Shown: piece after piece, positions 1-8,804 of the stretch
Position numbering within the stretch: position 1 is the stretch's first letter
How the letters are laid out: each line of letters begins with the position of its first letter
Origin: Pseudomonadota bacterium
GTDB taxonomy: Bacteria > Pseudomonadota > Gammaproteobacteria > Steroidobacterales > Steroidobacteraceae
Assembly (NCBI GenBank): GCA_016703895.1
Contig: JADJBE010000003.1
Location: forward strand, 1 to 64,000
Reading direction: 5' to 3'
DNA length: 64,000 nt
The notes under the pieces: model-generated
What the model was told of the DNA's origin: nothing
Database searches by the model: none
What the model saw: only the letters and a program-made list of their open reading frames with translations
Position numbers and translations under genes: made by a program

Positions 1-11
1 GGAGATGTCCG

Positions 12-796
12 ATGGAGTATCTGAGACCCTTCGCAACGCTTGCGTTGGCCGCGTCGATTGCTGGTTGCGCAACGACGAATGCCGCTCCGAATGTTGCGGT
101 AGTCATTGGCAGGGGTCAGAGCGGTGCGCCGTTGGCGCGAATCCTGAAGGAACAGGGCTACACAGTCAGGGTCATGGTGCGTGATCCGAGTCGCGCAAAG
201 GGTTTGCCGGAGGGCGTGCAGGTTGTGAGCGGCGACGCGACGCAGCCCGCAAGTCTGTTAGCAGGACTCAAAGGTGCTGACTACGTCCTGTCCACGATTG
301 GCGCGAACTGTGTGCCCAAAAAAGACTTCCCCGCGCGCGGTGCACCGCAGGACGTCGACTATCGCGGCATTGAGAATCTCGCGGCGGCAGCAAAGCAAGC
401 CGGTATAGGGCAGTTTGTGCTGATGTCCTCACTCGGCGCTGGCGACACCGACCCCAAGGCCATGCTCAACGCGATGTGCGGCATGGTGCTCCAATGGAAA
501 GGAAACGGCGAGGCTAGCCTGCGCGCGTCCGGTGTGCCATACACAGTCGTGCGGCCGGGCGGATTGAAGCCTTTCCCGGTCAACCGGAGTGCTTCGAAGG
601 CAAAGAGAGTCTCGCTCTGTATGGCCGCGACGTAGCGCAGGAACCGGGCACGGTCTGTCGTGCCGACGTCGGCTTGGCGATGGCCCATGCACTCGGCAAT
701 CCCGACGCGCTCGGCAAAACCGTCAACCTGGTTGCGGACAAAGATTTGCCTTTGGACGCCTGGCGTGCGGCCTGGGCCGCGGCCCGTGCCGACTGA
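12..796 (+). pseudogene. NmrA-like NAD(P)-binding lipoprotein reductase, frameshifted
   Basis: This is an atypical short-chain dehydrogenase of the NmrA/NAD(P)H-binding type with an N-terminal export signal (hydrophobic stretch ending in the lipobox-like IAGC). It should bind a dinucleotide, although the glycine motif reads GRGQSGAP instead of the usual GATGxxG. The frame opened at 12 ends at 635, but the family-like C-terminus (ECFEGKESLALYGRDV, then DVGLAMAHAL) continues in another frame to a TGA at 794-796. Restoring one G near 578 (CCGGT to CCGGGT) joins PFPG to QPECFEG without a gap, so this is a single-base deletion or a sequencing error. A second NmrA-like gene, also frameshifted, lies at 3351-4150. 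The substrate is unknown. Confidence 0.7.
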
Positions 797-871
797 CACG
801 CGGAACTCTATTGGGCTTGCCGTCAGTAATGGTGATTTCCGACGCTGGAAAAGATGGTCAGACAGAACAGA

Positions 872-1882
872 ATGAGCATTAGATTCGGACTCGCGCTCGA
901 TTTCTGGAGCCCTTCCAAGCCTCTGGACAAGTTGCTGGACGACTACGTGCGGCTATTGTCGATCGCCGAGCGCTACGGCTTCCATTCCGTGTGGGCTGGA
1001 GAGAATCGACCCGTAGCGCCAGAGTCCGGGCACGTACCGTCGCCGTTGCTGATCCTTGCTGCGTTAGCGACCCGTACGACGCTGCGACTAGGTACTGCGG
1101 TGACGCTACTGCCTGTCTGGCAACCACTCCGACTAGCCTACGACGGTGCGATTCTCGATCAGCTGTCGCAGGGGCGATTCACACTCGGTGTCGGTGCCGG
1201 TATTGCACGGACACTGCAGCGCTATGGAGTGCCGCCTGCGGAAACCGCCTCGCGCATGGACGAATCACTCGCGTTACTCAAGCGCGCATGGTCCGGTGCC
1301 GATGGCTTCCAGGGCAAGCATTTTTCCTATGAAGGCAAGGTGTATCCAGGGCCGGTGCAGCCCGGCGGGCCACCGATACTGGTTGGTAGTTCAGTGGCGC
1401 GTGGTGTGCAGCGCGCCGTGGACCTGGCCGACGGTTGGATCGGCGCGACGCAGTTCCACCATCGGCTCATCAAGTTGCAGGCGGAGCGATACTGGGATCG
1501 CATGGCGGCGCAGGGCAAGGGTCGGGAAACGGGCACCGTGGCGATCAACCGAACCTGCTTTGTGGCCGAGTCGGATCAGGCGGCGCGTAAACAAGGCAAG
1601 CCGTACGTCAGCCAGGTGCTTGGCTTTTATGGGCGGATGGGTGCGATCACCGACAATCAGGGCAATGCGCTCGACCCAAACGATGATCTATTTGAGTTAG
1701 TAGGGCCTGAGATCTATCTGGTGGGTAGCCCGGCGACTTGCGTAACCAGTATCAGGATGTACGAGGCGATCGGCGTGAATCAGATCAATCTGCGCGTGAC
1801 GATGGGAGACATGCCGCTCGAAGTCGCCGAGCGGACGGTTACCTTGCTCGGCGAAGAGGTGCTGCCGCATTTCAGAGCGTAG
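872..1882 (+). CDS. LLM-class (luciferase-like) flavin-dependent oxidoreductase
   Basis: This is a TIM-barrel flavin oxidoreductase of the bacterial luciferase/F420-dependent family, about 337 aa, which is normal length. Family signs are the N-terminal FGLALDFWSPSKP strand, AERYGFHSVWAGE, LRLGTAVTLLPVWQPLRLA, GRFTLGVGAG and the later PGPVQPGGPPILVG segment. The cofactor (FMN or F420) cannot be told from sequence by eye. An upstream in-frame ATG at 854 exists, with GGAA only three bases before it. I prefer 872 because homology begins there, but the call is uncertain. It sits between two frameshifted NmrA-like genes and converges on the amine oxidase gene. Confidence 0.8.
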   Translation: MSIRFGLALDFWSPSKPLDKLLDDYVRLLSIAERYGFHSVWAGENRPVAPESGHVPSPLLILAALATRTTLRLGTAVTLLPVWQPLRLAYDGAILDQLSQGRFTLGVGAGIARTLQRYGVPPAETASRMDESLALLKRAWSGADGFQGKHFSYEGKVYPGPVQPGGPPILVGSSVARGVQRAVDLADGWIGATQFHHRLIKLQAERYWDRMAAQGKGRETGTVAINRTCFVAESDQAARKQGKPYVSQVLGFYGRMGAITDNQGNALDPNDDLFELVGPEIYLVGSPATCVTSIRMYEAIGVNQINLRVTMGDMPLEVAERTVTLLGEEVLPHFRA

Positions 1883-1905
1883 GCGTCGCGCCGGCGCGGT
1901 CGACG

Positions 1906-3333
1906 TCAGCTGCTGAGTACTGCGACAACCGCGCGCTCAGCAGTTTCCATGGCGGCTTCCATGCCGAACTCGAGCTGTCGCAGATGCTCGCCGGCAAAGT
2001 GAATGCGCTTCCAAGGCAGGCCCATCGAGTGGACGAATCGATTCACCTGGCCGGGCTTGAACACATGCCGATGCCCATTGATGTATGGATTGGCGCCCCA
2101 GGAGTAGTGCTGCAGGTAGCGCAACTTGCCGGCCGCTGCCGGCCGGACTTTCTCAATCTCGCGGATCACATATTTGCCGATGTTACTTGAGCCAATGCGG
2201 TCGAGCCGGTCGGCGCCGTCACCGTTGACCCAGATGCGAAAGTGGCGGATCGATCCGTCCCGGGCTTTACGCGCGAATACCCGCTCGAGTGGACCGTCCA
2301 TATACATCGAGGGGCCGAAGCCGTCGTCATCCCAGAATGGCGCCGTTGCCTCCAGGACGACATGCGTCGTCCCGCCGTAGACGCATTGCGTGATAGCGTC
2401 ACGCTGCGCGCCTTCAAGCGGTGGGTCGATCATGATGTTCTTCAGCGTGCTGAAAGGGATCGTGCAGATTACGGCGTCAGCGGCAAATCTTGAACCGTCC
2501 GCACAGCGCACTGTGACGCCGTCCGCCGCGCTCTCGATCGACTTGACGATTTTTCCGCAGCGAACCGGACTAGTTAGACTCTGTGCCATTGCGTCGGTTA
2601 GCCGCTGCGAACCGCCCACGATGCCGGCGCGCGGGAATCCGCCTGGACCGTGCAACGCGCGGCCGGTGTCGCGCAGGCCGCCAAGTCTCGCGCGTGCAAC
2701 GTCGCGGAAGACCGACAGCATCGAGGTGTTGGCCAAGCTTGTGTAGTCCGTCGCGATGTTCATCAGCGCAACTGCTGCCGGCGATACGCCTTGTGCCTGA
2801 AGATAACTGGCGGCGGACACATCGAGCGGTGCCGCCTTTGGCTCGAGCCAGGCGCCCACGTTCTCGCCGAATGGATTCATGCGGAACGTGTAGGCCGTCT
2901 CCAACACGTGGGGTAGCACGTTGCGTTCCTCCCCCACTGTCCGGTTTGCTGCCGATTCGGACCAGTCGGCTGCGCGCAGCAGTTGTCCGCCGATCGAGAA
3001 GGACATCTCGCCGATCGCGATCGGATCAGGCGATAGAGTTACGTTGAGGCGCCGGGCGGTATCGATCACCCGGCCATAGTTGCCACCGACATCGGACGCA
3101 CCCAGCTCGAACGGCTCGCCGTCGATCATCAGCGTACGTATCCGCCCGCCGGCCACGTCGCTCGCCTCCAGCACCGTTACGCGCGCGCCTTGATCTTCCA
3201 GCAGTCGCGCAGCGTGCAGACCGGCCAACCCGGCTCCTAACACCAGAACATCCGTGCGAGACTCGGCGGCCCGCAGCAACCCCGCTACGCAGGCGCTTCC
3301 AAGCGCGGCCTGCAGCAGTAGTCTTCGCTTCAT
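1906..3333 (-). CDS. Flavin-containing amine oxidase family protein, Tat-type signal
   Basis: This is an FAD-dependent oxidoreductase of the monoamine oxidase/phytoene desaturase superfamily (475 aa). An N-terminal KRRLLLQAALG segment suggests Tat export. It is followed at about residues 28-38 by the Rossmann motif VLVLGAGLAG, then VTVLEASDVAGGRIRT, which is the classic ADP-binding half. The C-terminal FAD-binding part reads HFAGEHL followed by GMEAAMETAERAV. The longer frame starting at 3387 would add 18 residues ahead of the signal, so ATG 3333 is chosen. It lies 17 bases downstream of the frameshifted NmrA gene on the same strand and is probably co-transcribed with it. The amine or other substrate cannot be inferred. 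Confidence 0.8.
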   Translation of the reverse strand: MKRRLLLQAALGSACVAGLLRAAESRTDVLVLGAGLAGLHAARLLEDQGARVTVLEASDVAGGRIRTLMIDGEPFELGASDVGGNYGRVIDTARRLNVTLSPDPIAIGEMSFSIGGQLLRAADWSESAANRTVGEERNVLPHVLETAYTFRMNPFGENVGAWLEPKAAPLDVSAASYLQAQGVSPAAVALMNIATDYTSLANTSMLSVFRDVARARLGGLRDTGRALHGPGGFPRAGIVGGSQRLTDAMAQSLTSPVRCGKIVKSIESAADGVTVRCADGSRFAADAVICTIPFSTLKNIMIDPPLEGAQRDAITQCVYGGTTHVVLEATAPFWDDDGFGPSMYMDGPLERVFARKARDGSIRHFRIWVNGDGADRLDRIGSSNIGKYVIREIEKVRPAAAGKLRYLQHYSWGANPYINGHRHVFKPGQVNRFVHSMGLPWKRIHFAGEHLRQLEFGMEAAMETAERAVVAVLSS

Positions 3334-3350
3334 GTCGGCCGGCGAGCCAG

Positions 3351-4150
3351 CTACTTCAGCCGCATTGAGGCAAGCTTCTGCTGCCAAACGGCATCTGCGC
3401 CACCTTCGCCATTGCTCACTGAGAACGATCGGTTAGTAGCGGCCGGCAACCCGGCAACGGCGATCACCACTGATGCCAAATCCGCGTGGGTGATCATCAT
3501 GCCGCTCTGGTATTGTTTGCGCGGCATCACGTTGATCTGCTTCTCGCCGCCGGCATCGTCATTGATCCGGGCGGGGCCAACGACCACATAGGGAACGCCT
3601 GACGCGACCAAAGCCTCCTCGGCCTTGCCTTTCCAGACCAGTACGTCGCCCCCGATGAAGTTCATGATGCCGCCGCGCTTGCCCGACACAGACGAAGTGA
3701 TGATAACGAAGCGCTGCACGCCGGCAGCCTTGGCGGCCTTCGCCAAGTTGATCGTGCCTTCGTAGTCCACTTTGTCTGGCCGATTGCCGCCGATGGGCAT
3801 GGCGGTCGCAACGGCCGAAATGACAATGTCCACGCCCGTCATGGCTCGCTCCAATGACGCCGGGTTGGTAACGTCAGCCTCGACCCATTCGTACTAACTG
3901 CCGAATTCTCTCGCGCCGACTCGACATCACGACTCATCGCCCGCACTGGCAGGCCGAGTTCGCTGAGCTGTCGAAGCACGACACGACCGTTGTTACCGGT
4001 GGCGCCTGCGAGCAGGATGACTTTGCCTTTCAGCGCCTCGAGCGCTGGCTGGCCAACCACTTGCCGTGCTGCTTGGGGTGCCGCCAATGCGACCCCGCCG
4101 ATCAGGCTGGCCAGCACAGGAATCAAGATAGAGGCAGGTTGGGCTTGCAT
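3351..4150 (-). pseudogene. NmrA-like NAD(P)-binding reductase with signal peptide, frameshifted
   Basis: The N-terminal part (ATG 4150) carries a secretory-type signal ending LAAPQAA and the dinucleotide motif VILLAGATGNNGR. The C-terminal part, in a second frame, has DYEGTINLAKAAKAAGVQRFV and the VPYVVVGPARINDDAGGEKQI region of the family. The two frames meet near 3880-3895, where VESAREN in one frame should run into YEWVEADVTNPASLERAM in the other. An alternative TTG at 4162 is less likely. The gene is the paralogue of 12-796 and is transcribed toward the amine oxidase, divergent from the lipoprotein gene at 4284. A 7-bp-arm palindrome lies just upstream of its start. Confidence 0.7.
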
Positions 4151-4171
4151 ATAGCAGTGCAATCTTGCTTA

Positions 4172-4196
4172 CGTGTACGAAACGGCATAGTACACG
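4172..4196. promoter_or_regulatory. Palindromic operator-like site between divergent genes
   Basis: Perfect 7-bp inverted arms CGTGTAC (4172-4178) and GTACACG (4190-4196) are separated by 11 bases. The site lies in the 133-bp divergent gap between the starts at 4150 (-) and 4284 (+), about 22 bases upstream of the first. GTAC-centred arms of this kind are typical of TetR-family operators, but no regulator gene is adjacent, so the binding protein is unknown. Confidence 0.4.
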
Positions 4197-4283
4197 GTAA
4201 AGGTTGGGGTTAAAGTTGACCGCGCGGCCGCACGAGCCGGCTTTGCAATTATCGTTCGGGGCTACTCACAGGCGGGGTTGATC

Positions 4284-4988
4284 ATGCAGATTTCAGCGCG
4301 CGTTTTGTTGCTACTAGTGATGACAGGCGCTGCCGCCTGTAGTACGCCGCCGCAGGGCAAAACCACATTGCCACCGCTGATGGATTTCTGTGGCGAGGCG
4401 CAAATGCTTATCGCCAAGACGACCCTGCAGCCGCAAAATATCGTTTTGTCGGCCGAGGAGTTTGGCCAGTCCAAGGCGACCATACGACCGTTGTCGACGC
4501 GGCAGTCGAACAGCTATGCTGACGCGGCGCAAACGCAGCTCACGCAAATTTCCTGCAAGATGAAGACTGCCGATCATCTGCGAACCGAATACGGCACCGA
4601 TGCGGCAGTGCCCGAGGGGCTTTGCGCCGACATCAATCGTCGAACACTTGCCGCCGTTCTGGACGGCTACACGCCGACGCAGCGACGTGCGCTTCGCTAT
4701 GCGGGTGGTAGCCGAGTTGTTTTTGATGCCGAGCAGGTGACGTCGAATGGCCGCGAATGGCTCGCACCCTATCCGTTGGCATGGGAAGGGCCGGATGGTC
4801 AGTTGCATATTTTGGCCAAGGCGCAGCGCAATGACTGGCTCGACCAGCGCTATGTAGACGCCGATCCGAAGTTTCGTGGCACCCGCTACTGTCATTTGAT
4901 TGCACCGGACTATCTGCGACGTATTCTAGAGGGGGCGGTTGAAGTTGGTACAACACCGCCGCCGCCGCTGGGACCACCCATTCGTTAG
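4284..4988 (+). CDS. Hypothetical lipoprotein
   Basis: The predicted protein is about 234 aa with a clear type II signal (SARVLLLLVMTG then AAAC lipobox), so it is probably anchored in the outer membrane or periplasm. I do not recognise the mature domain. It has paired Cys residues and is rich in polar residues, ending in a proline-rich tail (TTPPPPLGPPIR). A GGCGGGG stretch at 4271-4277 is a good ribosome site for ATG 4284. The longer frame from TTG 4278 is disfavoured. It is followed nine bases later by the DUF3365 gene and is likely in one transcript with it. Confidence 0.6.
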   Translation: MQISARVLLLLVMTGAAACSTPPQGKTTLPPLMDFCGEAQMLIAKTTLQPQNIVLSAEEFGQSKATIRPLSTRQSNSYADAAQTQLTQISCKMKTADHLRTEYGTDAAVPEGLCADINRRTLAAVLDGYTPTQRRALRYAGGSRVVFDAEQVTSNGREWLAPYPLAWEGPDGQLHILAKAQRNDWLDQRYVDADPKFRGTRYCHLIAPDYLRRILEGAVEVGTTPPPPLGPPIR

Positions 4989-4996
4989 CTGCGCCC

Positions 4997-5614
4997 ATGC
5001 TGAAGTTAACTGGTTACGCCGCAGGCTTACTGATCGCAATCGCAGGATCGGTGTATCCGACGCTCGCGTCCAGCGCGCCGCCCGAGGCCACTGAACAGGC
5101 AGAGGCGGCGGCATTGGTAGCGAGGTTCGGCGAAGAGCTTGGCGACAAGCTGCAGTCTGCGATGAAGTCAGGCGGGCCAGCGCATGCGGTGAGTGTTTGC
5201 CGTGATGAGGCGCCAGCGATTGCGAGTCGTCTGTCGCGTGAGAGCGGTTGGCAGGTCAAGCGCGTGGGCACGCGCGTCCGCAATCCGCTCACAGGTATGC
5301 CAGATGCGTGGGAGACGGAGGTTCTCGCGCGCTTTGCCGAGCAGATCGAGCAGCGGGCTTCTAACGAAAAGCTTGCTGTGTTCCAGGTCGTAGAGGGTCC
5401 GCGGGGGCCCATTAAACGTTTCGCTAAAGCGATCCTGATTGCGCCCCAGTGTCTTGTATGTCATGGGGCGCAGAATGCGCGGCCACCGGCGGTGCGTGCC
5501 GCACTGGAGCGCGAGTACCCGCATGATGCGGCGATCGGCTATGCGGTCGGTGATCTGCGCGGCGCATTCTCACTGCGGCGACCGGCGCTGCCAGATCGCC
5601 CGTCGCAACCCTAA
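4997..5614 (+). CDS. DUF3365 (Tll0287-like) periplasmic haem-binding protein
   Basis: This 205-aa protein has an N-terminal signal peptide (GLLIAIAGSVYPTLASSA). It then has the DUF3365/Tll0287-like domain, with the characteristic VSVCRDEAPAIA, VKRVGTRVRNPLTGMPDAWE and a single c-type haem motif CLVCHG near residue 154. It is expected to be a periplasmic sensor-like or electron-transfer haem protein; members of this family act as redox or ligand sensors, but no fused signalling domain is present here. The C-terminal GYAVGDLRGAFS is typical of the family. It is convergent with the DUF1838 gene at 5639. Confidence 0.8.
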   Translation: MLKLTGYAAGLLIAIAGSVYPTLASSAPPEATEQAEAAALVARFGEELGDKLQSAMKSGGPAHAVSVCRDEAPAIASRLSRESGWQVKRVGTRVRNPLTGMPDAWETEVLARFAEQIEQRASNEKLAVFQVVEGPRGPIKRFAKAILIAPQCLVCHGAQNARPPAVRAALEREYPHDAAIGYAVGDLRGAFSLRRPALPDRPSQP

Positions 5615-5638
5615 AGCACGGATCGCCGGTCGTGTGGC

Positions 5639-6571
5639 CTATGCGCCGGGCTTCCACTGTTGCATGTAGTCGCCGAATTCTCGCGTCGGCTGCCACGTCG
5701 ACAGATCAAAGATCTCTGGCGTCTTGGCTTCGAACAAGGCACCCACAGCGACGGGCAGTTCCGCAAGCGCGCCCAGTTTTACGCCGAGTGCTTTGCCGTA
5801 AGTGCGGCCTGGCGTCTTGCCCATGCCCATCCAGGGATGAAAACTGATCAAGTTCTGATACTGCACCACCGACCGTGCAAAACTCACAGACTCGTCGAGT
5901 ATTTCTGCAATCCGCGCTGCGAAAAAGATAGGTGAGTCCCAGTAGTAGGTAGGATCGCCAGCTTCTTTCGGCCACTCTTGCTCCTTGAACGGAGTCGGAA
6001 ACGAGAATGCCGATTCCGTTGGCAGCAACACTGTGTCGCCTAGTACGTCGAGGCGCATGCTGCGCGGTTTGAGTGTGGCGCCAGCGCCTGTAATCACGCC
6101 GTCTGGTCCAATTTCGATGCTGATCGGACCGCCGCGAAAGTGAAATGGCTCGCGTACATCGTCGGTGACTGGGTTGCGCCACTGTTCGAGCAGTTCGTCA
6201 GTATCGAACTGGGTATAGACGCCAGCCTCTCGCTGTGTGGCGGCGTAGTGACCGTTAGGTAGTGCTCGCCAGGTCGCGGCGCTCAGGTTTTGCAGCGTAT
6301 AAAGTGGCTGCAGATTGCCATCGTTGCGCCACAGGTAGATATGCAACCGGCAGAACGTGTACACCGTCTCCGGAGCGATCGAGCCGACGATCTTGGTCCG
6401 CACGCGCGCTCTCGCAGCAGGATCTTCTAGAAGTCGCATGAGGTGTTGTGCGGGGTCCTGCGTGCCTGTGTCGCCGTCACTGCTGGCCCTGCTAGTTGCC
6501 GCGAACATGATGCCGGCCGCGCCAGTGAGCAGCGCCGCGCGACGTGCAGTATCGAGTGGACCCTGCGTCAC
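5639..6571 (-). CDS. DUF1838 family exported protein (copy 1)
   Basis: This is a DUF1838 protein (about 310 aa) with a twin-arginine-like leader (DTARRAALLTGAAG). Recognisable features are FCRLHIYLWRN, the YTQFDTDELLEQWRNPVTD segment shared with copy 2 at 7942-8799, and a C-terminal SFHPWMGMGKTPGR region. GTG 6571 is preferred to GTG 6598 because GGAG lies eight bases upstream of it. DUF1838 has no firmly assigned biochemical role. The pair of DUF1838 genes around a beta-propeller gene suggests a shared catabolic or sensing function. It is divergent from the gene at 6690. Confidence 0.7.
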   Translation of the reverse strand: MTQGPLDTARRAALLTGAAGIMFAATSRASSDGDTGTQDPAQHLMRLLEDPAARARVRTKIVGSIAPETVYTFCRLHIYLWRNDGNLQPLYTLQNLSAATWRALPNGHYAATQREAGVYTQFDTDELLEQWRNPVTDDVREPFHFRGGPISIEIGPDGVITGAGATLKPRSMRLDVLGDTVLLPTESAFSFPTPFKEQEWPKEAGDPTYYWDSPIFFAARIAEILDESVSFARSVVQYQNLISFHPWMGMGKTPGRTYGKALGVKLGALAELPVAVGALFEAKTPEIFDLSTWQPTREFGDYMQQWKPGA

Positions 6572-6689
6572 TTGAGGTTCTCCGGACTCGGTTTGCACGA
6601 CATCGAATCTAGTATCTCATGCATCACTTGGGCTAGAGTGAGGTCATAACTACCGATTCGAGGTGCAGGCGCACGCGCCAGGAGTCACG

Positions 6690-7913
6690 ATGCCCGATGA
6701 CAGTAAGCCAACCACGCCAGGCTTGGCGCCGCCTTTGTGGTCGCGCCGCGACGTGTTGCAAACAGCTCAGACCTTAGGGTTGGGCGCATTGGCAGTCGGC
6801 GCCGCCGCCAATTCGTTAGCAAAACCGGCGGCAACCAAAGAGTCCGCAGTCGAGGATCGAGTTTTCCCGGGTGGGCCGGGCCGAATCTTTGGACCAGGAC
6901 CCAAGGGCTGGTGGGATTCCGGGCGCGTCTCGTGTCCGCGAGTGCTGCGCGGCGCCGATGGGCAATGGAAGATGTGGTACTACGGCCGGGATCCGGATTT
7001 CGATCGCAAGGTCACGCTACCGACGGGGCGGGTTGGTTTGGCGACGTCGGACGATGGTATCCGTTGGCAGCGCGTGGCGGGCCCATTGACCATGGGCGCC
7101 GTGTTCGAGCCCCATCCAGATCTGAGTCGCTTTGATTCCTCGCATGTCGGTATCACTGACATCCACTTCCACGACGAACTGTATTGGATGTGGTACTTGG
7201 GCGGCGATCAATCGATTCGGAAGTTTGGGCTAACAGAGGCCAAGGGATTTCCAATGTTGCCTGGCTGTGCGATATCGCGCGATGGCTTGCATTGGACCCG
7301 TCTGGCTGGACCACATCGCGGCGCGTTGCTCGACGTGGGTGTCGCCGGCGATTTCGACGAGGCGATGGTGTCGTGGCCGCAAGTTGTTCGGTGGGACGAC
7401 GGAAGCTGGCGTCTGTACTACCACGGGCTCAACGCGCAACGTGACTACACGATGGGTTGGGCCGAATCGTTAGACGGTCTGAGTTGGCAAAAGCGTGGCC
7501 CGCTGCTGGGGCCCGGTCCCACGGGGCGCTTTGATGACAAGGGTGTCGCGACCCGTCATATGCTGAAGATCGGTGGACGATGGGTACTGTTCTATGAGGG
7601 CTGTCGTTACGTTGGTAGCCCGGTTCAGGTTGATCGGCAGATCGGGGTGGCCGTGTCCGATGACGGTCTGGACTGGCGACGGGTCGATGGTCCGCTGGAG
7701 CACGGCGCGGTGCTCGCGCAAGCGACAAAGGGTTCGGGTGGCTGGGACTACCGGATTGGCTGTCCGTGGGTCGTGCCGATGCCAGATGGATCGCTGCGTC
7801 TCTACTATATTGGCTCGAACGAGCACCAAGGCGGGACGGAGCTCGAAACGGTTCACCAGATCGGTGTCGCTGTTAGCGACGGGGACATCACTCAATGGCG
7901 CCGGTACACATGA
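6690..7913 (+). CDS. Glycosidase-like five-bladed beta-propeller protein with Tat signal
   Basis: This 407-aa protein has a Tat-type leader (SRRDVLQ, then a hydrophobic stretch). It then shows at least five repeated blade strands of the GH43/GH32-like type: QWKMWYYGR, LYWMWYLGG, SWRLYYHG, WVLFYEG and SLRLYYIGS. Each is followed by IGVAVSDDG-type or LATSDDG-type turns. AGGAG at 6680-6684 fixes ATG 6690. The fold suggests carbohydrate or glycoside binding or hydrolysis, but I cannot identify the acidic catalytic triad with certainty, so activity is unproven. It is followed 28 bases later by the second DUF1838 gene. Confidence 0.65.
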   Translation: MPDDSKPTTPGLAPPLWSRRDVLQTAQTLGLGALAVGAAANSLAKPAATKESAVEDRVFPGGPGRIFGPGPKGWWDSGRVSCPRVLRGADGQWKMWYYGRDPDFDRKVTLPTGRVGLATSDDGIRWQRVAGPLTMGAVFEPHPDLSRFDSSHVGITDIHFHDELYWMWYLGGDQSIRKFGLTEAKGFPMLPGCAISRDGLHWTRLAGPHRGALLDVGVAGDFDEAMVSWPQVVRWDDGSWRLYYHGLNAQRDYTMGWAESLDGLSWQKRGPLLGPGPTGRFDDKGVATRHMLKIGGRWVLFYEGCRYVGSPVQVDRQIGVAVSDDGLDWRRVDGPLEHGAVLAQATKGSGGWDYRIGCPWVVPMPDGSLRLYYIGSNEHQGGTELETVHQIGVAVSDGDITQWRRYT

Positions 7914-7941
7914 CAACGCTGCCGATGAATGGGCGAGGTCG

Positions 7942-8799
7942 GTGAAGCGACGGGCGCTATTAGTCGCGGCCGCCGGCGGTCTGGTAGCGAGGATTGCTAC
8001 CGCCGAGGCGGCCCGCGAGTCACTGCAGGACTTGCAAGTCGAGGACGAGCACAACCTGCATCGGATCTATCGGCGCATGCGCTTCGCCGCCGATGATCAA
8101 GTGGTCTTCTGGTGGATGAAAGGCCGCCGCTTCGGCATCGTCGACAATGAACTGCAGCCATTCTTCAACATGGAGGTGGGCTCGATGCATCGCTGCCGCG
8201 AGCGTGACGATGGCGGCTACGAAGTCGCGACAGCGGCAGCGATCTACTACACGGATCTGCAGTCCGAAGAGCTGCTGCAGTCGTGGCGCAATCCGGTCAC
8301 GGGCGAGCTGGTTCGGTTCGACTACAACGTGCCTGCTGCTACAGCTGCTCACTACTCTTACCTGTCTGGGCGGCTAGACGAACCGTCGGCTATGGGCATG
8401 CGCGTTGAACGGCGGACTACGTTTGACCCGGTGCGTGTCGACAGTGCCGAGGTGTGGTTGACGGAAGAAAACTACGTCAGGCTGTTTCGCGAGGCCAGTG
8501 CTGCTGCCGACCCCGCCATGCGCGTGCACGATTTGTACACCTATTCGTGCCAGCATAGTGCGCTGCGCGATTCGCAGCTGGCCTACGTCCATGCTGCCGT
8601 ACAGTTCAATGACTACAATGACTGGTCACCGCGCTTTCAGATGGGCGAGCATCGCGGTACGAGCGTGTCGCGCTGTGCGGGCCGGAAGGAGTCACGTTTG
8701 GAGCAGTTGCCTGGCAGCTATTTGAAATTGGCGCGCCGCTTACATCCCCAGGCGTTTGCTGACCCGATCAAGACCTTGGCCCAGGCCTGGGCTGGCTGA
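7942..8799 (+). CDS. DUF1838 family exported protein (copy 2)
   Basis: This is a 285-aa DUF1838 protein starting at GTG 7942, with GGGCGAGG at 7931-7938 as ribosome site. The N-terminus KRRALLVAAAGG is a Tat-like leader ending at ATAEA. The domain includes IYRRMRFAADDQVVFWWMKG, YYTDLQSEELLQSWRNPVTG and HAAVQFNDYNDWSPRFQMG. The WRNPVT core is shared with copy 1, but the rest differs, so these are diverged paralogues. It sits in a plus-strand run with the two propeller genes at 6690 and 8805. Function unknown. Confidence 0.7.
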   Translation: MKRRALLVAAAGGLVARIATAEAARESLQDLQVEDEHNLHRIYRRMRFAADDQVVFWWMKGRRFGIVDNELQPFFNMEVGSMHRCRERDDGGYEVATAAAIYYTDLQSEELLQSWRNPVTGELVRFDYNVPAATAAHYSYLSGRLDEPSAMGMRVERRTTFDPVRVDSAEVWLTEENYVRLFREASAAADPAMRVHDLYTYSCQHSALRDSQLAYVHAAVQFNDYNDWSPRFQMGEHRGTSVSRCAGRKESRLEQLPGSYLKLARRLHPQAFADPIKTLAQAWAG

Positions 8800-8804
8800 C
8801 CGGC

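Noticed and set aside
4314..4895. 193-codon minus-strand frame opposite the lipoprotein gene
   Set aside because: No signal, motif or ribosome site; the plus-strand frame has a lipobox signal and a ribosome site.
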